Of a DNA stretch of 41,033 nucleotides, positions 25,139 through 33,053 are shown piece by piece. The translations under genes were made by a program, and so were the position numbers. Numbering within the stretch: the stretch's first letter is position 1; each line of letters starts with the position of its first letter. The notes under the pieces are model-generated. The model ran no database searches. It worked only from the letters and a program-made list of their open reading frames with translations, and was not told where the DNA came from. The DNA lies in NCBI GenBank assembly GCA_027451885.1, contig DAIDHX010000185.1, positions 1 through 41,033 of the forward strand, written 5' to 3'. This DNA comes from Planctomycetales bacterium. GTDB taxonomy: Bacteria > Planctomycetota > Planctomycetia > Isosphaerales > Isosphaeraceae.

Positions 25139-26008
25139 ATGTCGACTGATGCACAGTCGCGCTTGCGAGTCGGGTCGAGCGGTCGCTGGTTGCTATTCCT
25201 GGTGTTGAGTAGCTGGCTGGGCTGGAGCCATCTGGTTGACAGTGCGCCTGCCCGCGCGCAAGAACCGGCCAAGAACGAGGCCCCGAAAGAAGAGGAACCC
25301 GCGGCCAAGAGCGATGCACCCGCCAAGAGCGATGCGCCCGCCGCCGAAGGCGCAACGCCGCCCCGCCGCGAGAACATGCTTCAGTGGGCCATTCGGGCCT
25401 CGGGTCCGATCGGGCTCTTCCTCCTGTGCCTGTCGGTCTATTTCACCGCCCTCGTGATCCGCCTGTTCATGGAATTCCGGGTGAGCGAGGCCGTGCCCCC
25501 GCCCCTGATCGAGAAGCTCGAAACCGCGATCAAGGAAAAGAAATTCCAGGACGCCTACGACGCCTGCAAGGACGGTGAATCGTTCCTGGCCCGGCTCGTC
25601 CGCACCGGCATCGCCAACCTGCCCGCCGGCAGGCCCGAGGCCAAGGAAGCCATGCAAGCCGCGTCCGAGGAAATCGACACGCACCTTGAGATGAAGATCA
25701 GTTACCTGGCGATCATCGGCACCCTGGGCCCCATGATTGGGCTCGTGGGCACGATCTGGGGCATGATCATGAGCTTCCAGGAAATCGCCACCGCGGCGGG
25801 CGCGCAACCCCGGCCGGAAAAGGTGGCCGAGGGGATCTCGACCGCGCTTTTCATCACGCTCGAGGGGGTCTCGCTCTCGGTCCCGGCGATCTTCTTCTTC
25901 GCGTTTTTCCGCAATCGAATCGCACGCATGTCGATGGAAGCGAACCGCGTGGCCGATCGTGTGATCAATTCGCTCGTTGCCGCGGCCAAGGCGCCCAAGA
26001 CCGCGTAA
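25139..26008 (+). CDS. MotA/TolQ/ExbB proton-channel family protein
   Basis: A 289-residue protein starting at an ATG with a strong GGGAGGAG binding site. Residues 1-41 look like a signal peptide ending APARAQ. A charged Ala/Pro/Lys linker with two copies of AKSDAP follows, then three membrane helices (about 87-108, 183-213 and 238-265). The core motifs LGPMIGLVGTIWGMIMSF and EGISTALFITLEGVSLSVPAIFFF are those of ExbB/TolQ. With ExbD it forms a proton-driven motor that energises outer-membrane or envelope processes. The extra cleavable N terminus is seen in several planctomycete ExbB proteins and differs from E. coli ExbB. It starts a four-gene operon. Confidence 0.92.
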   Translation: MSTDAQSRLRVGSSGRWLLFLVLSSWLGWSHLVDSAPARAQEPAKNEAPKEEEPAAKSDAPAKSDAPAAEGATPPRRENMLQWAIRASGPIGLFLLCLSVYFTALVIRLFMEFRVSEAVPPPLIEKLETAIKEKKFQDAYDACKDGESFLARLVRTGIANLPAGRPEAKEAMQAASEEIDTHLEMKISYLAIIGTLGPMIGLVGTIWGMIMSFQEIATAAGAQPRPEKVAEGISTALFITLEGVSLSVPAIFFFAFFRNRIARMSMEANRVADRVINSLVAAAKAPKTA

Positions 26009-26024
26009 CCGGAGGGCATTGCCA

Positions 26025-26495
26025 ATGGCTGGCTCCGCTGGGGGTGAGTTCAAGGCCGAGCCCAACTTGACGCCCCTGCTCGATGTTGTGTTCCAGTTGA
26101 TCACGTTTTTCATGCTGGTGATCAACTTCAGCAATGACAATTACGACAAGCGAGTCAAGCTCCCCGTGGCCGATTCCGCGCGCCCGGTCGAGGACGCCAA
26201 TCAGGCGAACGTCGACCGGCTCGTGCTCAACATCGACCACGAGGGGCACCTGCTCGAAGGCAATGAGGTCCAGCCGCTGCACAAGGCAATCGAGACCATC
26301 AAACGGCATGCGGGGTTCGTGCGGCTGGGGCTCAAGGTCGCTGGCAAGAAGCCCGACCCAGGCGGTGGGCTCCCGACCGTGATCGTGTTCCGCGTCGATC
26401 GCGACGCCGACTTTTCCTCCCTGAACAGCATGATCAAAGCGTGCCAGGCCCAGGGATTCCGCAAATTCGCCTTCAAGGCGATGTCGGGAAGCTAG
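26025..26495 (+). CDS. ExbD/TolR-family protein 1
   Basis: A 156-residue protein with one N-terminal membrane helix preceded by NLTPLLDVVFQLITFFM. D20 is the conserved membrane aspartate that carries protons in ExbD/TolR. The rest is the periplasmic domain (VIVFRVDRDADFSSLNSMIKACQAQGFRKFAFK). GGAGG lies nine bases before the ATG at 26025, and the gap from exbB is 16 bp. It should assemble with the ExbB protein and the second ExbD. Confidence 0.92.
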   Translation: MAGSAGGEFKAEPNLTPLLDVVFQLITFFMLVINFSNDNYDKRVKLPVADSARPVEDANQANVDRLVLNIDHEGHLLEGNEVQPLHKAIETIKRHAGFVRLGLKVAGKKPDPGGGLPTVIVFRVDRDADFSSLNSMIKACQAQGFRKFAFKAMSGS

Positions 26496-26530
26496 GCCCC
26501 AGGCACGCGCACACGCGGGAGTAATTCGCC

Positions 26531-27040
26531 TTGAAAGCCAGCGAAGCCAGACGCCGGAAAGCGCAGGCGCCCGATGTTCCCATCGCGCCCATGCTCGACA
26601 TGGCGTTTCAGCTCCTCACGTTTTTCGTGCTCACGTATCACGCTGCGCCCATCGAAGGCCAGTTCATGATGAACCTGCTGCCCCCGCAGCCGGCAACCGC
26701 GATCACCCCGGAATCGCCCTCGGAACAGCCGTCCGATGCGCTCCCGACCACGCTGCGCACGCTCCCCACGATTCTTCGCGCAGGCGGCGGCGGCCGGCTC
26801 GATCAGATCAAGGTCGGCGAGCAATCCATCTCGACCGACACCAGGGAGCTCGGCAAGGAACTCGACAAGTACTTCCAGGATCCAGATTTGCCCTTCGACC
26901 AGACCCTGATCAAGGTCGATCCCAAGCTCCGCTACGGCGAGCTCATGCGGGTGATCAATGCGTTTTCCGATGCCTTTGTTCGAGCCAAGAAGCCTCCCAA
27001 GCTGAGCTTCGACGAGCTCCAGCCTGGCGAGTCGGAGTAA
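26531..27040 (+). CDS. ExbD/TolR-family protein 2
   Basis: A 169-residue protein with a TTG start and GGGAG nine bases upstream. The single helix IAPMLDMAFQLLTFFVLTY contains D23, the conserved proton-carrying aspartate. The periplasmic part has a Pro/Thr/Ser linker and an ExbD-like domain ending VDPKLRYGELMRVINAFSDA. Two different ExbD proteins behind one ExbB suggest a heteromeric periplasmic dimer, as inferred for other planctomycete ExbB-ExbD-ExbD operons. Confidence 0.9.
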   Translation: MKASEARRRKAQAPDVPIAPMLDMAFQLLTFFVLTYHAAPIEGQFMMNLLPPQPATAITPESPSEQPSDALPTTLRTLPTILRAGGGGRLDQIKVGEQSISTDTRELGKELDKYFQDPDLPFDQTLIKVDPKLRYGELMRVINAFSDAFVRAKKPPKLSFDELQPGESE

Positions 27041-27047
27041 TCCGCTC

Positions 27048-27956
27048 GTGGATCGTTCATCCTCGTTCTTCCAGGGGACCGAGCTGCCCCGGCTGCTCGT
27101 CCTGGTGGCAATCGCGGCCTTCGGCTGGGGGGCAGTTTGGTGGTATGCACATACCCCCGTGCCCGTGGCCGAGCCGCCCCTCGCCGCCGCGGCAAACCCG
27201 CCCCAGGTGGAACCCGATCAATCGCCCGAATTCGCCGCCGTGACCGATCGCACGCCGCTGTCCCTCACCGACAACGGCGCCTATTCTCTTTTGCTCGACC
27301 GGGCCCGTGCCAGGACGCCCAACGAACTTGCCTCGATCAGCCGCCGCGACGTCATCTTGCCCCATCTGTGGAACGACCCCGCACGCTACCGCGGGATTCC
27401 GATCCACTTGCTCGGGACCGCGCTTCGTGTGATCCGCTATCCTTCCAAGCTGAGCAAGACGGGCTGGTTGTACGAGGCGTCGATCATCACGCCCGAGACC
27501 TCGCGAGTACCCTATATTTGCGTATTCGAGGATGCGCCGACCGGCCTGCCGATCGGAGCCAACGTCTCCGAACGCGTCGTATTCAACGGCTACTTTCTCA
27601 AGATCTGGCGCTACCAGGCTGGCGACGCGGTTCGGGGCGCTCCCTTGCTCGTCGGCCGGCTGGGGTGGTCGCCCAGCGAGCCTGGCCCAGGCACGGGCGA
27701 CTTCACCCTCAAGCTCTCGCTCATCGTCGTCGCCCTGTTTTTCGTGATTTCGTTCCTGCGCTGGGGCTATCAGCTCAGCAAGCTCTTCATCTCCCCGACC
27801 CGGCGGAAAGAAGCCGCGCCTCAGACTCCGCCGGCCGAGTCCATTGCGCCTGACGCCCTGGCCGCGTGGCTCCAGTCCGAAAGCCAGGCCGCTCAGGAGA
27901 GCCCAGCCGCCGAGGAACCGCGCCCAGGCGAACCGGATCCGGCGGCCGAATCCTAG
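27048..27956 (+). CDS. Two-helix membrane protein of the ExbB/ExbD operon, unknown function
   Basis: A 302-residue protein beginning with GTG, seven bases after the second exbD, so co-translation is likely. One membrane helix lies near the N terminus (about 15-33) and one at about 224-244. The roughly 190 residues between them would be periplasmic and contain ILPHLWNDPARYRGIPIHLLGTALRVIRYP, which reads like a beta-rich small domain. The C-terminal tail is cytoplasmic, Ala/Glu/Pro-rich and probably disordered. I recognise no family with confidence. By context it could couple the Exb motor to an envelope partner, in place of TonB or TolA, neither of which is present. Confidence 0.8.
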   Translation: MDRSSSFFQGTELPRLLVLVAIAAFGWGAVWWYAHTPVPVAEPPLAAAANPPQVEPDQSPEFAAVTDRTPLSLTDNGAYSLLLDRARARTPNELASISRRDVILPHLWNDPARYRGIPIHLLGTALRVIRYPSKLSKTGWLYEASIITPETSRVPYICVFEDAPTGLPIGANVSERVVFNGYFLKIWRYQAGDAVRGAPLLVGRLGWSPSEPGPGTGDFTLKLSLIVVALFFVISFLRWGYQLSKLFISPTRRKEAAPQTPPAESIAPDALAAWLQSESQAAQESPAAEEPRPGEPDPAAES

Positions 27957-28051
27957 CCGAGTCTCGATCCGACCGCGCGAAGCGATCGTGAGCCCCAGCC
28001 ACCTGCCGGGCATTCGATCGTTTTCGCCTTGAGCGTTGATATTCAGGCTCG

Positions 28052-28080
28052 TTGACACCAGGATACGGTTCTTCTAGTGT
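28052..28080 (+). promoter_or_regulatory. Candidate promoter for the ATPase-SPFH operon
   Basis: A perfect TTGACA (28052-28057) is followed after 17 bases by TAGTGT (28075-28080), three of six -10 matches including the key first A and last T. If real, transcription would start near 28087, downstream of the ATG at 28083, and translation would have to begin at the ATG at 28146. Confidence 0.4.
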
Positions 28081-28082
28081 CA

Positions 28083-31000
28083 ATGGCGGGCTGCGCCTGC
28101 GTGGCGCACCTTTCCCTCCCTGGCGACCCACCGCGGTTTTGTGCGATGCACCGTGAATATCGACCGCCTGCGCACGCGGGAGCAAGCGCAGCACGTGACC
28201 AGGCCCGCGATCGAGCGCTTCTGGCGTTCACGGTTTTTCTGGGCGTGCTGATCGGGGTCGACCTGGCTGCCGCCTGGCTCATGGGCCGGCCGGTGCGGGT
28301 CTTCGGCATCTCGCTGATCTGGGTCGCGGGCATCGCGGGCGCAGTGCATCTGGTCTATGGCGCCCTGCGCGCGCTCGGCGGCGGGAGCGTGGGGGCCGAC
28401 TTTGCGCTGGCGCAGGCATCGCTGGCCGCGCTTGTGCTGGGAGAGCCATTCGTCGCGGCTGAGGTCGTCTTCATTGCGCTCTGCGGCGAGCTCATCGAGG
28501 CCTGGACATTCACGCGCGCCCAGCGTGCGATTGCGGGCCTCGTGGAACGGACGCCGTTGACCGCCCGAGTCACGCGCGATGGCGAGAGCGTGACCATACC
28601 CGCCGAGCAGGTGCGCATCGACGAACGGGTGACGATTGCCGCGGGCGAGCGCATACCGGTGGACGGCCGCGTGCTCACAGGCCGGTCAACGGTCGACGAG
28701 CGGGCGCTTTCGGGCGAGCCGTTGCCCGTTGATAAAGGGCCTGGCGACCGGGTCTATTCCGGCACGTTGAACCAGTTTGGAGCGATCGAGATCGCGGCCG
28801 AGCGCGTGGGACAGGAGACCACGCTCGAGCAGGTGGCGAAGCTCACGCGGTCCGCGCTTGGCCGCAAAGGCAACTGGGAGCGCACGGTCGACCGGCTGGC
28901 GCGGTGGTTCCTGCCGGCGGTGGAAATTGCGGCCGCACTGACGCTCGTGGCGGGATATGCGCTCGGCTGGCCCGACGTCTGGTCGCGGGCGACCGCGGTG
29001 CTGGTGGTTGCATGCCCGTGCGCGCTTGTGCTGGCCACGCCGGCCGCGATGCTGGCGAGCCTCGCCTGGCTGGCCCGGCACGGGGTGGTGGTGAAGGGGG
29101 GCCGGGCACTTGAGCGGCTGGCGGGTTGCCGCGTTTTTGCCTTTGATAAGACCGGCACCTTGACGCGTGGGCAGCCGGAAGTCAGCGCCGTAATCAGTGT
29201 GGGTGCGTGGAGCGAAGACGCGCTGGTGCGCATGGCCGCGGGAGTGGAGGGATCGAGCGGGCATCCGCTGGCGCGGGCGGTTGTGGCCGAGGCGGCAAGG
29301 CGCGGGCTGGAGCCAGCGCGGCTGGTAGAGTCCGAGACCACGCCGGGCTTTGGCGTGAGCGGGCGTGTGGAGACCGGCGACGGCGGTGCCGCCAGCGTGA
29401 TTGTGGGCAATCGCCGCTTCCTGGCCGATCTGGGATTCACAGTCGCGGACGACTCGCCGGCCGCGGTAGCCATCGCCGGGCTCGACTCCAGGGGCATGTC
29501 GTCGCTGTTCGTGGTCGTCGAGCAGGCAGTGGCCGGGGTGCTCGGCGTCTTCGACCCCGCGCGTGCGGAAGCGCACGACGTGATCCACGACCTGCGGCAC
29601 CTGGGGGTGCGCGAGGTGGTGATTCTGACGGGCGACCGCGCAGCGGCGGCCACGGCTGTCGCCAGGAAGGTCCACGCCACGGCGACCTTCGCCGAGCTCT
29701 CACCAGCGGGCAAGGCGAGCTGGATCGAGGAAAGGCGCCAGGCGGGCGCGCGAGTGGCCATGGTCGGCGACGGCCTCAACGACGCCCCTGCCCTGGCCCG
29801 CGCGGATGTTGGACTGGCGATCTTCACCCCGGGTGCCGACCTCGCGGCCGAGGCGGGCGATATTGTGCTCATCGGCGACCCCTTGCGCGTCCTGCCGGGG
29901 CTCCTCGAGCTGGCACAGAAAACCGTGCGCACCATCCAGGTGAACGTGGTTGCCTTCGCGATCGGCCTGAACGCCGTCGCGGTGCTGCTCGCCAGCCTGG
30001 GCATCCTCGGCCCCATCCCCGCCGCGCTGCTGCATCAGGCGGGCTCGCTGTTCGTGATGCTCTTTGCGCTGCGGCTGCTCTTCTTCGGCGACTGGCAGAC
30101 GTGGGCACCCGTGGCGAAGGCACGCGCTCTTGCAAAGGGTCTCGAGCGACTCGACCAGAAGGTCGACCTCGACGCCATCGCGCGCGAGGCGACAAAGTGG
30201 CTTTTGAGCCGCGCGGCCAGGCGATGGGCGGCTGCGCTCCTGGCGCTTGTGCCGGCGGCGGCGGCGGTGCAGGTCGTGCGTCCCGGCGAGTGCGGAGTCT
30301 CCACCCGTCTCGGCCGTTTCCAGCGCGTGCTCGAGCCAGGCTTGCATCTCGTGTGGCCCGCGCCCATCGGCCGCGTGGCCATCATCCAGACCGACCTCGT
30401 GCGCGGGCTCGAGCTGGTTTTCCGCGAGCCGTCGTCCCCCAGCCGAGACGATGCGCGGGCGCTCGTGCTCACGGGAGACGGCCGGTATCTTGAGATCACC
30501 GCCGCGCTCCAGTACTCGATCGACGGCTCGAGCACCGAGTCGCTCAAACGCTTTGCCTTCACCGGCGACTGGACGGACGAGGGGCTGCGCTCGGTCCTGG
30601 AATCGGCGATTCGCGAGGTTGCGGGCCAGCGGCCGTTGCTCGAGCTTGCGACCACGGGCCGCGCGGAGGCGGAGCAGGCGGCGACCATACTCGTCGCGCA
30701 CAGGCTCCAGGAAGCCCAGGCCGGGTTCCGCGTGCGCGGGGTGAGCTTCCAGGAACTGCGGCCGCCGATCGAGGTGCTCGACGCCTACCGCGACGTCTCC
30801 CGCGCTGAGAGCGACCGGGCGCGGAGAATCACCGAGGCAACCTCTTACCGCGACAGCGAGGTGACCTTGGCCCGCGGCCGCGCTCAGGAAATCACAGCCA
30901 CCGCGGCCGCCGCCGCGGCCCAGGCCACAAATCGCGCTCTGGGCGAAAGCGAGGCCGCAATCGCGATCCTCGCCGCCAGGCGTGGGATCGCCTCGCTGGT

Positions 31001-31196
31001 TGATCTCGAGCTCTACCACCAGGCCATCGCTCGCGCGCTCGACGGGCAGCCGAAGATCGTGATCGAGCAAAAGCCGGGAAGCAAGGGAAGGCTCATCTTC
31101 CCCGCCGCGGGAGGCCCCGCGCTCGGTGCTCTGCTGGCACCCGAGCCCGCGCGAAACGCCGCCAGTTCAGCCGAGAAATCGCAGGTGAAGCCATGA
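28083..31196 (+). CDS. P1B-type metal-transporting ATPase fused to an HflK-like SPFH domain
   Basis: A 1037-residue fusion (numbering from the ATG at 28083). Residues 1-670 are a P1B ATPase: membrane helices, an LSGEP actuator loop, CPC at 311-313 in VVACPCALVLATPAA, phosphorylation site DKTGT at 355-359, the P1B-specific HP in SGHPLA, GDGLND at 562-567 and two final helices. There is no CxxC HMA domain. The last helix carries HQAGSLFVMLFALRL, which fits neither the Cu nor the usual Zn pattern exactly. After about 45 linker residues an additional helix (about 715-732) leads into an SPFH domain (VRPGECGVSTRLGRFQRVLEPG) with an Ala-rich coiled-coil end, as in HflK. The SPFH part would then lie in the periplasm. 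The N terminus has CVAH and CAMH, a possible zinc site, which would be lost if translation starts at 28146. Both downstream genes are also SPFH proteins. Confidence 0.9.
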   Translation: MAGCACVAHLSLPGDPPRFCAMHREYRPPAHAGASAARDQARDRALLAFTVFLGVLIGVDLAAAWLMGRPVRVFGISLIWVAGIAGAVHLVYGALRALGGGSVGADFALAQASLAALVLGEPFVAAEVVFIALCGELIEAWTFTRAQRAIAGLVERTPLTARVTRDGESVTIPAEQVRIDERVTIAAGERIPVDGRVLTGRSTVDERALSGEPLPVDKGPGDRVYSGTLNQFGAIEIAAERVGQETTLEQVAKLTRSALGRKGNWERTVDRLARWFLPAVEIAAALTLVAGYALGWPDVWSRATAVLVVACPCALVLATPAAMLASLAWLARHGVVVKGGRALERLAGCRVFAFDKTGTLTRGQPEVSAVISVGAWSEDALVRMAAGVEGSSGHPLARAVVAEAARRGLEPARLVESETTPGFGVSGRVETGDGGAASVIVGNRRFLADLGFTVADDSPAAVAIAGLDSRGMSSLFVVVEQAVAGVLGVFDPARAEAHDVIHDLRHLGVREVVILTGDRAAAATAVARKVHATATFAELSPAGKASWIEERRQAGARVAMVGDGLNDAPALARADVGLAIFTPGADLAAEAGDIVLIGDPLRVLPGLLELAQKTVRTIQVNVVAFAIGLNAVAVLLASLGILGPIPAALLHQAGSLFVMLFALRLLFFGDWQTWAPVAKARALAKGLERLDQKVDLDAIAREATKWLLSRAARRWAAALLALVPAAAAVQVVRPGECGVSTRLGRFQRVLEPGLHLVWPAPIGRVAIIQTDLVRGLELVFREPSSPSRDDARALVLTGDGRYLEITAALQYSIDGSSTESLKRFAFTGDWTDEGLRSVLESAIREVAGQRPLLELATTGRAEAEQAATILVAHRLQEAQAGFRVRGVSFQELRPPIEVLDAYRDVSRAESDRARRITEATSYRDSEVTLARGRAQEITATAAAAAAQATNRALGESEAAIAILAARRGIASLVDLELYHQAIARALDGQPKIVIEQKPGSKGRLIFPAAGGPALGALLAPEPARNAASSAEKSQVKP

Positions 31197-32146
31197 AAAC
31201 ACGCAAAACCGCCGCCGGGCTGCTCGCCATTCTCGCCGCGCTCGGCGGGATCTATCGCGCGATCGTGGTGGTGGACGAGACCGAGTACGTGGTGGTGACC
31301 AACTTCGGCAAGATCGTCGCCGTGCATGGCGCGCATGAAGGCGACGCGGGACTGCACTGGAAGGCGCCCTGGCAGGAAGCACACCTGATCGACAAGCGTG
31401 TGCGCGTGCTCGACGGCCCGCCGCGAGAGGTGATCACGGGCGACAAGCGCAACCTCGAAGCCGCGGCCTACCTGATTTACCGCGTGGCTGATCCCGTGCG
31501 ATTCTTGACGGGCGCGGGGGGACGCGAAGCGGCTGAGGCCCGGCTACAGGAGCGCCTGGCCGCCGCGCTCTCGGACGTCATTGGCCGCCACGATCTCGCC
31601 GCGCTCGCCTCGACCGAGAAGAACCGCTTCGCGCTCGACGAGATCTCGCGCGAGGTGGCCAGGATGGCCGCGAGCGCCAGCCGGGACGAGCTGGGGGTCG
31701 AAATCCTCGACGCCCGGCTCAGGCGCTATAATCACCCGCTCGAGGTCCGCCCGGCCGTGTTCGAGCTGATCCGCGGCGAGCGCAGGCAGGTCGCCGCCCG
31801 GCTCCGCGCCGAGGGCGAAGCGCAATACACCACCATCACCAGCCAGGCGGATCGCACCCGCGCTGAGATTCTCTCAAGCGCGGAGGCCGAGGCCGAGCGC
31901 ACCCGCGGCAAGGCCGAGGCCGAGGCCGCGCGGATCCTGGGCAAGGCCCACGAACAGGACCCTCGCTTCTACGAATTCCTGCGCACTCTGGAATCGTACC
32001 GCGCGATCCTCGACGGCCGGACGACGCTCGTGCTCTCGGCGTCGAGCCCGCTCTTCAAGCTGCTGGTCGAAGGCCCGCCGCACCCTCCGGCGCAGGATCC
32101 CGGATCAGAACGTCCGATTGTGAAAAACGGAGCCAGCGCCCCATGA
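31193..32146 (+). CDS. SPFH-domain protein, HflC-like
   Basis: A 317-residue protein whose ATG overlaps the stop of the ATPase-SPFH gene (ATGA). An N-terminal helix (about 7-22) is followed by an SPFH domain: VVVDETEYVVVTNFGKIVAV, GLHWKAPWQEAHLIDKRVRVLDGPPREVITGDKRNL, YLIYRVADPVRFL. The last phrase and the ITGDKRNL segment are typical of HflC. A charged Ala/Glu/Arg coiled coil follows (SSAEAEAERTRGKAEAEAAR), then EQDPRFYEFLRTLESYRAIL, again HflC-like, and a Pro-rich tail. HflC forms alternating rings with HflK around FtsH at the inner membrane. Here the partner HflK domains are in the neighbouring genes, and FtsH is not in the window. Confidence 0.88.
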   Translation: MKTRKTAAGLLAILAALGGIYRAIVVVDETEYVVVTNFGKIVAVHGAHEGDAGLHWKAPWQEAHLIDKRVRVLDGPPREVITGDKRNLEAAAYLIYRVADPVRFLTGAGGREAAEARLQERLAAALSDVIGRHDLAALASTEKNRFALDEISREVARMAASASRDELGVEILDARLRRYNHPLEVRPAVFELIRGERRQVAARLRAEGEAQYTTITSQADRTRAEILSSAEAEAERTRGKAEAEAARILGKAHEQDPRFYEFLRTLESYRAILDGRTTLVLSASSPLFKLLVEGPPHPPAQDPGSERPIVKNGASAP

Positions 32147-33051
32147 TCGCTCGCGGTTGGCTTCGCCTTTTCCTGGGAATCGCCGGCGGGGCTGTGGTTG
32201 TGGCTGCGCTTGGGCTCGTGTCGATCGAGCCCGGCGAGGTGGGAGTTGTCAGGCGGTTCGGGCGCGTACTCGATCCGGTGTGGCAGCCGGGTCTGCACTG
32301 GCGGCTGCCGTTCGGGATCGACCGGCTCGACCGCGTGCGCCCGGCGGAGGTTCGGTCGCTTGAGATTGGGCACAAACGTGAAGCAGGGCTCGAAGGAGAG
32401 CTGGGCTCGGGTGAGGTGCTGAGCGGAGACTTGAACCTGCTGAACATCGCGTCCACGGTGCAATACCGGGCAGCGCGGCCCGCGGCCTATGTGGTGCGTG
32501 CGGAGCAGGTGGAGATGATTCTCACGCGGCTTTTTGAATCCGCGGCGAGCCGGGCAATTGCGCACACGGCCGTGGACGAAGCGCTCCGCGGCGGCCGAGG
32601 CGCCATCGCGCGTGAGGTCGAGCAAACCCTCGCGGCCGAGGTGAGCAGGCTACGGTTGGGCGTGGAGATTCTCTCGGTCGGCTTTAGCGACATGCGACCG
32701 CCGATCGAGGTCGAGGCGGATTTCGCCGCCGCACAAAGCGCGGAGAGCGAGCGCGATAGCCGCATTGCCCTCGCCCACGGCCAGGCCGACGCCCAGCTCA
32801 CGCGTGCGAAGGCCGAATCCATCGCCATCGGCGAGCGCGCAAGCGCCCAGGCGCTTGGCCTGGTGCGCCAGGCTCAGGCGCGGGCGGATCGCTTCGCCGT
32901 GCTCGAGCGCGAAACCCGCTCCAGCCGCGTTTTGGCCGAACGCAGACTCTACATCGAAGCCCTGCGCTCGATCCTGCAACGCGTGAAGACACGCCTACTT
33001 CTTCCCGGCGACGACGCGCTCGACATGACCATCCTGGGTACGCCCGGCTGA
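32143..33051 (+). CDS. SPFH-domain protein, HflK-like
   Basis: A 302-residue protein starting with another ATGA overlap. One N-terminal helix (about 5-26) precedes SIEPGEVGVVRRFGRVLDPVWQPGLHWRLPFGIDRLDRV, a clear SPFH start. ASTVQYRAARPAAYVVRA, VEILSVGFSDMRPPIEVEADF and an Ala/Glu/Arg coiled coil up to ERRLYIEALRSIL follow. The order of elements resembles HflK, and the protein resembles the SPFH part of the upstream fusion, suggesting duplication. It ends two bases from the stop of the converging trmB-like gene. The three genes probably make one membrane complex. Confidence 0.87.
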   Translation: MIARGWLRLFLGIAGGAVVVAALGLVSIEPGEVGVVRRFGRVLDPVWQPGLHWRLPFGIDRLDRVRPAEVRSLEIGHKREAGLEGELGSGEVLSGDLNLLNIASTVQYRAARPAAYVVRAEQVEMILTRLFESAASRAIAHTAVDEALRGGRGAIAREVEQTLAAEVSRLRLGVEILSVGFSDMRPPIEVEADFAAAQSAESERDSRIALAHGQADAQLTRAKAESIAIGERASAQALGLVRQAQARADRFAVLERETRSSRVLAERRLYIEALRSILQRVKTRLLLPGDDALDMTILGTPG

Positions 33052-33053
33052 CC

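Noticed and set aside
29700-31070. A 456-codon minus-strand frame opposite the ATPase-SPFH fusion
   Set aside because: The plus strand has unbroken family motifs on both sides of this stretch; the antisense frame has none.
31193-33051. A plain hflK-hflC regulator pair of FtsH
   Set aside because: Not fully excluded, but the order is HflC-like before HflK-like, the upstream gene already carries an HflK domain on a metal pump, and no FtsH is nearby.
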